NCBI GenBank assembly: GCA_025964715.1
Contig: JAOPYH010000363.1
Coordinates: 1 to 39,010, forward strand
Reading direction: 5' to 3'
Origin: Streptosporangiaceae bacterium
GTDB lineage: Bacteria > Actinomycetota > Actinomycetes > Streptosporangiales > Streptosporangiaceae
Length of the DNA stretch: 39,010 nt
How positions within the stretch are numbered: position 1 is the stretch's first letter; the number at the start of each line of letters is the position of its first letter. Below are positions 32,657 through 39,010 of this stretch, piece after piece. The translations under genes were made by a program, and so were the position numbers. The notes below the pieces were generated by a model. It was not told the origin of the DNA, did not search any database, and saw nothing but the letters and a program-made list of their open reading frames with translations.

Positions 32657-34167
32657 GCGCTTTCTCCTTCATCTCCGAACGCGGCGGCGATGATGACCTC
32701 GCGATCAGTTCCACGGGGGAAGTCACCCACAGTGCGGCCGTGCCGAAGCACGATCACGCGATGTGAGAGGGCGAGCAGCTCCTCGATCTCCGAGGAGACG
32801 CAGACGACCGCCATTCCGTCGGCGGCGAGCTCGGTGATCAGGTGGTGGATCTGGCTCTTGGCCGCCACGTCCACTCCCCGGGTCGGTTCGTCGATCAGCA
32901 GCACCCGGGGGGACCGCACCAACCACTTCGCGAACAGCGCCTTCTGCTGGTTGCCGCCGGAGAGGGTCTCGACGGCCGCGTCCCTGCGGGCGCCGCGGAT
33001 GTCGACCGCCGCGGACACCCGCTCGACCGCGGTCCGCTCGGCCGAGCGCCGGACGAAGGGGCCGATGCGGCGCGCGCCGAGCGAGGCGAGTGCGACGTTC
33101 TCGCGGACCGATCGCATCATCGCCAGTCCCTGCTCCTTGCGTGACTCCGGAACCAGGGCGATTCCAGCGGCCATGCTGCGGCGAGGCGAGAGGCGAGACA
33201 GTTGGGCTCCGTCGACCGTGACCACTCCCTCGGTGGCGTGGTCGGCCCCGAATACCAGCCGGAGCGTCTCGCTGCGGCCGCTGCCGACCAGGCCGGCGAC
33301 ACCGAGGATCTCCCCTGCGCGCACGTCCAGGTCCACGTCGTGCACCAGGCCACGCCGCAGGCCCCGGGCGGAGAGCCGCACGGGGGCATCCTCGGGCACG
33401 GGCGCAGGCTCCGGATACAGCACGTCGAGCTCCCGCCCCACCATGTGCCGCACCAGAGAGTTGGATGTCTGGTGTCGGGCGTCGTCGGTGAGAACCAGGG
33501 CGCCGTCGCGCAGGACGGTCACGCGGTCGGCGACGTGGAGCACCTCATCGAGGAAGTGCGAGACCAGAAGGACGGTGGTGCCACCCGCCGCGAGCCGGCG
33601 GATGAGCGCCAGCAGGTTGTCCTTCTCGTGCTCGGTCAGCACGGCGGTGGGCTCGTCCATCGCCAGCACCCTCGCCCCGCGGGCGAGTGAGCGCAGGATC
33701 TCGACCTGCTGTTGGGTGCCGATCGGAAGGCGGTCGACGCGCTCGCGCGGGTCCACGGCGAAGCCGGTCATCTCGATGAGCTCGTCGAAGTGGCGGCGAT
33801 CGACTCGGGCACGGCGAAGTCCGGCGCGATGGGACCACCGGGCGAGGAAGACGTTCTCGAGCACCGACAGGGCCGGCACCAGCGCGCCCTCCTGCGAGAT
33901 CAGGCTGACGCCGTGGGCGATGGCATCCCGCGGGTTACCGAGAGTGACGTGATCACCGTCGAAGCTCAGCATGCCCTCGTCGGCACGGATCGCACCGCCG
34001 AGGATCTTGAGCAGGGTGCTCTTGCCCGCGCCGTTCTCTCCCACAAGGCTGTGCACCTCACCGGGCGCTATGTCGAGGTCGATGTCGCGGAGCACGCTGA
34101 CCCCGCTGTAGCTCTTACCAACGCCGCGCACCGCGATCTCGGGTGCCGGCCGTGCCGTCTGCGTCAT
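32653..34167 (-). CDS. ABC transporter ATPase, ribose/simple-sugar type (two ABC domains)
   Basis: A 504-residue tandem ATPase of the RbsA type. Domain 1 has Walker A GENGAGKST (residues 43-51), a weak signature (LPIGTQQQVEI) and Walker B VLAMDEPTA. Domain 2 has a degenerate Walker A (GLVGSGRSE), a full signature LSGGNQQKA and Walker B VLLIDEPTRG. This unequal pattern is normal for RbsA-like proteins. The ATG at 34165-34167 has AGGAGC five bases upstream. A hairpin (34197-34222) separates it from the binding-protein gene. Confidence 0.93.
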   Translation of the reverse strand: MTQTARPAPEIAVRGVGKSYSGVSVLRDIDLDIAPGEVHSLVGENGAGKSTLLKILGGAIRADEGMLSFDGDHVTLGNPRDAIAHGVSLISQEGALVPALSVLENVFLARWSHRAGLRRARVDRRHFDELIEMTGFAVDPRERVDRLPIGTQQQVEILRSLARGARVLAMDEPTAVLTEHEKDNLLALIRRLAAGGTTVLLVSHFLDEVLHVADRVTVLRDGALVLTDDARHQTSNSLVRHMVGRELDVLYPEPAPVPEDAPVRLSARGLRRGLVHDVDLDVRAGEILGVAGLVGSGRSETLRLVFGADHATEGVVTVDGAQLSRLSPRRSMAAGIALVPESRKEQGLAMMRSVRENVALASLGARRIGPFVRRSAERTAVERVSAAVDIRGARRDAAVETLSGGNQQKALFAKWLVRSPRVLLIDEPTRGVDVAAKSQIHHLITELAADGMAVVCVSSEIEELLALSHRVIVLRHGRTVGDFPRGTDREVIIAAAFGDEGESA

Positions 34168-34196
34168 CGCCAGCTCCTGTTCCGGTGCGCTGCGGT

Positions 34197-34222
34197 GGGC
34201 CGGGAGGCGAGCCTCCCGGCCC
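34197..34222 (-). terminator. Intra-operon hairpin after the binding-protein gene
   Basis: GGGCCGGGAGGC and GCCTCCCGGCCC form a 12-bp perfect inverted repeat with two central bases, which in RNA would fold with a four-base loop. It sits in the 68-nt gap between the binding-lipoprotein and ATPase genes and has no T-run. In such operons a hairpin here often protects or partly stops the message so that binding protein is made in excess; that role is inferred. Confidence 0.55.
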
Positions 34223-34235
34223 CGCGCCTGAGTCG

Positions 34236-35261
34236 TCAGTCGGAGTAGTCGGCCGTGAGGCCCTTGAGTGTGTCCTTGGTGCCGAGGCAGCTGAACTTGG
34301 TCAGGACCTCACAGGTGACCGACGACATCGGCACGGTCTTTCCCCGAGCCTTGTCCAGACCGAGTTCGGCGGCCTTCGCGCCGTCCGACTTCTCGGGCAC
34401 GTCGTAGACGGCGAACCACGTGCCGTCGTTGACGAAGCCGAAGGCCTGCGTCGATCCGCCGTTGCCCACGAAGGCGATCTTCTTGCCGCTGGCCAGGGGC
34501 GTCGCGCCTTCAAGCGCCTGGGATGAGCCGATGACCACGTTCACCTCCGGGTGCGCCTGTAGCAGGTTCTGCATGGCCGCCCGGCCGCTGTCGGGCGTGT
34601 ATCCACCGACCAGGTTGGAGATCACGGTCGCGCCGCCGGCCTTGAGCGCGTTCACCGCCGCGTCGGTGCGGGCGGTGTCCAGGGGATAGTTGGCAAAGCC
34701 CTGCAGGTAGGCCACCGTGCAGGTGCCGGTCGCCACGGTCTTGCAGGCCTGCAGACCGAGCTTGCTCAGACCTTCGCCGTTCACCGTCGGCGGGTCGATG
34801 ATGGTGACCGTGCCCGGAACCTGCGGAGCGGCGGTGTCGTACCTGCCGCCGACGGGGGTGAATTCGACGACCACGGTGATGCCGGCCGCGATGGCCTGCT
34901 TGACCGGGTTCACCATCGCCGTACCGTCATTCGCCTGAACGATGACGACGTCGTAGGCCTTCGAGGTGATGGCGTCCTGCAGCTGGTTCACCTGGGTCGG
35001 CCCGTCGAAGTTCGAGTCCAGGAACGTCGCCGTCGCGTTGTGCCCCTGCGCGTACTGCTGGATGCCTGCCCAGGTCGCCTGGGCGAAGGAGTTCGCCTTG
35101 GCGAAACCAAGGAAGCCGATTTTCAGCTGCTTGTCCGCCGGGGCGGCGGAGTTCGACGCACCGGACGCGGTGCCGCTCGAGGGCTTGCTACACGCTGCAG
35201 CGGACAGCGTCAGTGCTGCGACGGTCAGTCCGACCGCGGCAAGTCGACGTGCTCTTGTCAC
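34236..35261 (-). CDS. Sugar-type ABC transporter substrate-binding lipoprotein
   Basis: A 341-residue periplasmic-binding-protein type I (RbsB-like). Signal peptide MTRARRLAAVGLTVAALTLS is followed by the lipobox residues AAAC, with C24 as the lipid anchor, then a Ser/Gly/Ala linker. The mature part shows KIGFLGFAKANSFAQATWAGI, YDVVIVQANDGTAM, VNALKAGGATVISN and VNVVIGSSQALEG. It captures the ligand outside the membrane and delivers it to the permease. Start: GTG 35259-35261 with GAGGAG five bases upstream. It is the second gene of the minus-strand operon, after the ABM-like gene. Confidence 0.92.
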   Translation of the reverse strand: MTRARRLAAVGLTVAALTLSAAACSKPSSGTASGASNSAAPADKQLKIGFLGFAKANSFAQATWAGIQQYAQGHNATATFLDSNFDGPTQVNQLQDAITSKAYDVVIVQANDGTAMVNPVKQAIAAGITVVVEFTPVGGRYDTAAPQVPGTVTIIDPPTVNGEGLSKLGLQACKTVATGTCTVAYLQGFANYPLDTARTDAAVNALKAGGATVISNLVGGYTPDSGRAAMQNLLQAHPEVNVVIGSSQALEGATPLASGKKIAFVGNGGSTQAFGFVNDGTWFAVYDVPEKSDGAKAAELGLDKARGKTVPMSSVTCEVLTKFSCLGTKDTLKGLTADYSD

Positions 35262-35308
35262 TGGTGCTCCTCAGGCTGGGATGGTCCCGGCGATCGGGAT
35301 CCGGAGAG

Positions 35309-35629
35309 TCACCGCGTCGGGACGAACTCGAACACGCCGCCAACGACGGGTTCGTCCGACTCGGTGTCCAATAGGTCGGCTAGCTGCCGGGACACAGCAG
35401 CGCGCCAGGGGTCTTCGACCCACCGTTGGTAATCCTCAGCCGTGTCCCAGTCGGCAATGACCAGGTGGGTGGCGGAGCTACCAGCGGTGGCCCGAAGCAG
35501 AACGGCATCCCGGCATCCCGGAAACGCCCGGGCGCGGGCCAGGATCCCCTGCTCGGCGTAGAAGCCCTCGAGCGCGCCGGCATTGCCGCCGGCGGCACGT
35601 AGGGCCAGAACGCTGCGGATCAACGGCAC
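35309..35629 (-). CDS. Antibiotic biosynthesis monooxygenase (ABM)-domain protein
   Basis: A 106-residue dimeric alpha-beta barrel protein: LIRSVLALRAAGGNAGALEGFYAEQGILARARAFPGCRDAVLLRAT, then HLVIADWDTAEDYQRWVEDPWRAAVS. The pattern FPGC...W(D/E)...Y..W fits the ABM domain found in small oxygenases and quinol monooxygenases, although many members have no known reaction. The GTG at 35627-35629 is the most sensible start; the ribosome site is poor (GGGA abuts the codon). It leads the transporter/DUF917/PucR operon, 47 nt before the lipoprotein gene. Confidence 0.7.
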   Translation of the reverse strand: MPLIRSVLALRAAGGNAGALEGFYAEQGILARARAFPGCRDAVLLRATAGSSATHLVIADWDTAEDYQRWVEDPWRAAVSRQLADLLDTESDEPVVGGVFEFVPTR

Positions 35630-36063
35630 TCCCGGATGGCTCAGGTCGTCGAGTGGGGAAGATGCTGGCCGCACCCGTGACCAGGGTCTTGTGCGGCGAG
35701 CACACCGCCCGCGACAGCCGCTGTGCACTCCCGTCGGGTCCGGATGCGGACACGGCGCGGAGGGCCCACGGCCCGGTTGACACGCGCCGCGCACCTGTGT
35801 GAACGTGGCTCTGCTCCGTCGTGCCAACCGGCGGAATCGTGCGCCGACCGCCACCCGTACGGGCCGATCTGGTCTCCGTGGGACAGCGGGACTCGTGGGT
35901 CGGCTACCTAGCAGCCAGGTCGAGCGTCGCCGACGGTGTCGGTCGTCTCCTGCTGAGCCCCATCGCTGATACCGCCGACGACCAGCACCTGACGCCGGCC
36001 GACCGACCCGCTCCGCGCTACCCCGCCGAGGGGTGCGCGAGGACGCACGAAAGGCGAATTCCT
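35630..36063. promoter_or_regulatory. Divergent promoter region between the transporter operon and HyuA/HyuB set 2
   Basis: 434 nt without a supported gene. On the plus strand TTGACA lies at 35777-35782, but the -10 position 17-18 nt later is weak (TGAACG). An inverted repeat GTCCG-gatg-CGGAC is at 35738-35751 and could be an operator. The open frame that runs from 35821 into HyuA is only a continuation of the coding frame upstream of its real ATG. Confidence 0.35.
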
Positions 36064-38112
36064 ATGTCCCGCTCCAGCCGCGTCGCCATCGACGTCGGCG
36101 GCACCTTCACCGACGTCGTGGAGCTGCTGCCGGACTCGGGCGAATTGCGTTTCGACAAGGTGCCCACGACTCCCTCAGCGCCCACCGCGGGCGTCATGGA
36201 TGCGTTCGGCGTGACCCAGTCGGACCTGTCCGACGTCACGATGTTCACGCACGGCACCACGCTCGGTCTCAACGCGTTGCTCACCCGGACCGGCGCCCGG
36301 ACCGCCGTCATCGGCACCCAGGGCTTCCGCGACGTGTACCTACTCGGCCGGACGGATCGCCGGACGATGTACGACATCACCTACCGGCCACCCGCCGCTC
36401 TGCTCGAGCGCTACGACACGTTCGAGGTGCCGGAGCGCAGCCTGTTCGACGGGACGGTGCACCGGCCGCTCGACGAGACGGCGGCTCGCCAGGTCGGGAC
36501 CACGGTTGCGGAGCGCGGCTACGACTCGGTCGCCGTCGCGTTCCTGCACTCCTACGCCAACCCGGCCCACGAGCTCCAGATGCGCGAGATCCTCGCCGAG
36601 GTGGCACCGGGCGTCGTGGTCACGCTGTCGCACGAGTTGTCCCGGGAGTACAGGGAGTACGAGCGCACCAGCACCGCGGTGCTGGACGCCTACGTCAAGC
36701 CGATCGTGCGGCGCTATCTCGAGACCCTGGAGGGGGAACTCGCCGCACAAGGCTTCGGCGGCCGTTTCCTCATGACCCGCTCCGGCGGCGGGGCGATGAC
36801 CGCCAGCTCGGCGCGAGAGCAGCCGGTGAGCCTGATCCTCTCCGGCCCGGCCGGCGGCGTGATCGGCGCGGCCGCGTTCGCCGAGATCATCGGCGAGCCG
36901 AACCTGATCACCATCGACATGGGCGGCACGAGCCTGGACGCCTCGCTCATCGTGGACGGCGCACCGGTTCTGCACCAGGGCGCCGAGTTCGAGAACCTGC
37001 CGATCAACACGCCGTCGCTGTACATCCACACCATCGGCGCCGGTGGCGGCTCCATCGCCTGGCTCGACGGTGCAGGGGCGCTGCAGGTCGGTCCGCAGAG
37101 CGCCGGTGCCGACCCCGGTCCGGCGTCGTACGGCCGCGGGGGCACGAAACCGACGTTCACCGACGCCGCACTGGCGATCGGCTACCTCGGCACCGGCACC
37201 CCGCTGGGCGGCCGGCTGACGCTGGACGACAAGCTGGCGACCGCGGCGCTCGAGCCGCTCGGGACGGAGGTCGGGCTGAGCGCGATGGCCCTCGCACGGG
37301 GCATCGTGCGGATCTCGACCACGAAGATCATGGGCGCCGTCCGGGCGATCACGGTCGAGGTCGGGCGCGACCCGAAGGACTTCGCGCTGTTGTCCTTCGG
37401 TGGCGGCGGCGGGCTGGTGGCCGTGGATGTCGCCATGGAACTGGGCATTCCGACCGTGATCGTGCCGCCCGGCCAGGGAGCGTTCTCGGCGTTCGGGATG
37501 CTGATGGCCGACGTGCAGCACGATTTCTCGCGCACCGCAGTCGCGCCGCTGGCGGAACTGACCCCCGCCCGGTTGGACCAGAACTACGGCCCGATGATCG
37601 GCGAGGCCCGCGACGTCCTGGCCGCCGAGGGATTCGACACGGACGCGCAGGTCCTCACTCGCAGCGTCGACGTCCGCTACAGCGGCCAGGAACACACCGT
37701 GACCGTGCCCATCCCGGACGGCGTGGCCGACGTGGCGGCCGCGGTGGAGGAACAGTTCACCCAACTGCACGAACGCCAGTACGGGCACACGATGGACGAC
37801 CCCATCGAGATGACGACGATGCGGCTCAGGGCGACGGGCACCGTCGACAAGCCGACACTGCCCCTGCTGCCCCCGCGCGACAGTGGCGGAGCGAAGCCCG
37901 ACGGTCATCGGGCCGTCTACCTCTCCGACGACGAACCCGACGCGCAGTACGCGCTTTACACCAGGGAGTCGTTGCTCGCCGGTGACGAGATCGCCGGGCC
38001 GGCAGTCATCTCGGAGCACACCGCCACCACCGTCATCCATGCGGCTGACCGACTCCGGGTGGGCAGGCACGGGGAAATGGTCATCACAGTCGGTTCCACC
38101 GGAAAGGCCTGA
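36064..38112 (+). CDS. hyuA: Hydantoinase/oxoprolinase family protein, subunit A (set 2)
   Basis: A 682-residue paralogue of the protein at 23893-25938 with almost the same length. Phosphate loop 1 is DVGGTFTD (from D10) and loop 2 is DMGGTSLD (from D285). IGAGGGSIAWLDG follows, then FGGGGGLVAVDVAMELGI. All ATP-binding elements are present, unlike the HyuA-like protein at 30344. The ATG at 36064 has AAGGCGA about eight bases upstream; the longer frame from 35821 is rejected because family N-termini begin at this point. It precedes subunit B by 6 nt. Confidence 0.92.
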   Translation: MSRSSRVAIDVGGTFTDVVELLPDSGELRFDKVPTTPSAPTAGVMDAFGVTQSDLSDVTMFTHGTTLGLNALLTRTGARTAVIGTQGFRDVYLLGRTDRRTMYDITYRPPAALLERYDTFEVPERSLFDGTVHRPLDETAARQVGTTVAERGYDSVAVAFLHSYANPAHELQMREILAEVAPGVVVTLSHELSREYREYERTSTAVLDAYVKPIVRRYLETLEGELAAQGFGGRFLMTRSGGGAMTASSAREQPVSLILSGPAGGVIGAAAFAEIIGEPNLITIDMGGTSLDASLIVDGAPVLHQGAEFENLPINTPSLYIHTIGAGGGSIAWLDGAGALQVGPQSAGADPGPASYGRGGTKPTFTDAALAIGYLGTGTPLGGRLTLDDKLATAALEPLGTEVGLSAMALARGIVRISTTKIMGAVRAITVEVGRDPKDFALLSFGGGGGLVAVDVAMELGIPTVIVPPGQGAFSAFGMLMADVQHDFSRTAVAPLAELTPARLDQNYGPMIGEARDVLAAEGFDTDAQVLTRSVDVRYSGQEHTVTVPIPDGVADVAAAVEEQFTQLHERQYGHTMDDPIEMTTMRLRATGTVDKPTLPLLPPRDSGGAKPDGHRAVYLSDDEPDAQYALYTRESLLAGDEIAGPAVISEHTATTVIHAADRLRVGRHGEMVITVGSTGKA

Positions 38113-38118
38113 GCAGCG

Positions 38119-39010
38119 ATGAGCGATTCGATCACCACCGAGATCATCCGGCATGGCCTGCTGGCCAGCGCCGAGGAGATGGCCCGCAACCTGTGCCGGA
38201 CCGCGTACAACACCGTCGTCTACGAGATCCACGACTACGGCATCGGCATCCACGACGCCAACGGCGACGTCGTCGCGGATGCCCCCGGAATCGCCGTGTT
38301 CACCCGCGGCAACGACCACGGAATCAAGGAGGGAATGTCCTTCCTCGGGACGGAGAACATGCGCCCTGGGGACGTCTTCCTGCTCAACTTCCCCTACTGG
38401 TCGTCGGCGCACACCCTCGATCCGCTCGTCTTCGCGCCGATTCACGTCGACGATGAACTCATCGGTTTCACATCATGCCGTATCCACGTGCTGGACCTGA
38501 AACAGAAGGACCCCGGCTACGTCCTGGACTCGACGGACATGTACCAGGAAGGCCTCTTCTTCCCCGCGAGCAAGCTCTATCGCGAAGGTGAGCTCAACGA
38601 GGACATCTTCAACATCATCCGATTCAACAGCAGGCTCCCCGAGCGGACGATCGGAGATATCCAGGCGCAGGTGTCGGCCTGTGTCACCGGAGTTCGGCGG
38701 ACCCAGGAGATCGCGGCCAAGTACGGCACCCAGACCCTCGTCGACGCCATGCGTGCGATCAATGACCACGGTGAACGGCTGGCACGCCTGGCGCTGGCCA
38801 AGATGCCCAAGGGCACGTGGACGGCGCACGACTTCGTCGACTCCGACGGTGTGGACCTCGACCGGATGATCAAGATGAACGTCACCGTCACCATCACCGA
38901 CGACGAGATGGTCATCGACTGGACCGGCAGCGACCGCGACGTCGTCGGTCCGATCAACATCCCGGTGGGTCAGACCGCGGCATTCTGCAGCCTCATCTTC
39001 AAGGCCCTCA
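38119..39010 (+). CDS. hyuB: Hydantoinase/oxoprolinase family protein, subunit B (set 2), cut by right edge
   Basis: The first 297 residues of a subunit B protein, open to the end of the window. It starts MSDSITTEIIRHGLLASAEEMARNLCRTAYNTVVYE. The usual metal-loop sequence NDxYxGGTHLND is changed to NFPYWSSAHTLD, but the spacing of likely ligands is kept: H98/D101 and, in IHVLDLKQKDPG, H123/D126. It may therefore act on a different substrate from set 1. The ATG lies 6 nt after the HyuA stop with only a weak ribosome site, consistent with translational coupling. Confidence 0.88.
   Translation, partial: MSDSITTEIIRHGLLASAEEMARNLCRTAYNTVVYEIHDYGIGIHDANGDVVADAPGIAVFTRGNDHGIKEGMSFLGTENMRPGDVFLLNFPYWSSAHTLDPLVFAPIHVDDELIGFTSCRIHVLDLKQKDPGYVLDSTDMYQEGLFFPASKLYREGELNEDIFNIIRFNSRLPERTIGDIQAQVSACVTGVRRTQEIAAKYGTQTLVDAMRAINDHGERLARLALAKMPKGTWTAHDFVDSDGVDLDRMIKMNVTVTITDDEMVIDWTGSDRDVVGPINIPVGQTAAFCSLIFKAL

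Noticed and set aside
35738..35751. GTCCG-gatg-CGGAC resembling the core of the IclR-type boxes
   Set aside because: Arms are only 5 bp and the outer TGTT/AACA parts are missing, so I do not count it as a third IclR site; noted only within the promoter region.
36340..38445. 701-residue open frame on the minus strand
   Set aside because: Antisense shadow of HyuA/HyuB set 2; its composition is typical of the reverse strand of high-GC genes and it has no recognisable domain.
1..39010. Search for CRISPR arrays, tRNA/rRNA genes, integrase or transposase genes
   Set aside because: No regularly spaced repeats, tRNA-like cloverleaf, rRNA sequence or mobile-element protein motif was seen; the dispersed repeat has three unevenly spaced copies in mixed orientation.

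Overview
This is a 39 kb, very GC-rich window with strong G/C bias at third codon positions. It has many GTG starts, many 4-nt ATGA or GTGA start/stop overlaps and GGAGG-type ribosome binding sites. It carries IclR, TetR, PucR and NarL-type regulators and a lipoprotein-anchored sugar-type ABC transporter. Together these indicate a soil-type actinomycete. The family cannot be fixed from the sequence alone; a Geodermatophilaceae-like or Pseudonocardia-like host is only a guess. No rRNA, tRNA, CRISPR array, phage gene or recognisable transposase was seen.

Region 1 (1-12.6 kb) is a catabolic cluster. A TPP-dependent enzyme (360-1973, minus) diverges from a DUF6282 metallohydrolase-like gene (2271-3179, plus). 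Facing it is a long minus-strand array, read from right to left: GMC dehydrogenase B, gluconate-dehydrogenase subunit-3-like B, a tautomerase, a cyclase-family hydrolase, an IclR regulator, subunit-3-like A, GMC dehydrogenase A, an MFS transporter, a GlcG/HbpS-like protein and an SDR dehydrogenase. The two GMC/subunit-3 pairs are paralogous, but their gene order is reversed and their iron-sulfur-type cysteine sets differ. An almost identical IclR-type palindrome lies before the IclR gene and before GMC B, so the array is probably two co-regulated transcripts importing and oxidising a hydroxylated acid or sugar-like compound.

Region 2 (12.6-22.3 kb) is mixed. It holds an L-2-hydroxyglutarate-oxidase-like flavoprotein, a threonine-dehydratase-like PLP enzyme, a broken metallo-beta-lactamase-fold gene, a divergent TetR/SnoaL pair, and a membrane protein divergent from a NarL-type two-component system with an 18-bp perfect palindrome between them. 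A dispersed palindromic repeat occurs three times (15.47, 16.90 and 19.92 kb), and two copies abut gene remnants. From 19.7 to 22.3 kb the DNA is gene-poor, with a few small ORFs.

Region 3 (22.3-39.0 kb) is a hydantoinase/oxoprolinase island. An M17 aminopeptidase diverges from HyuA/HyuB set 1. A minus-strand operon follows, running ABM monooxygenase-like protein, periplasmic binding lipoprotein, ABC ATPase, ABC permease, a degenerate HyuA-like protein, a DUF917 protein and a PucR regulator. HyuA/HyuB set 2 diverges from that operon and runs off the right edge. The inferred job is uptake and hydrolysis of a cyclic amide or other nitrogen heterocycle under PucR control. The most unusual element is the intact HyuA-like gene that has lost both phosphate-binding loops and is paired with an equally altered DUF917 protein.
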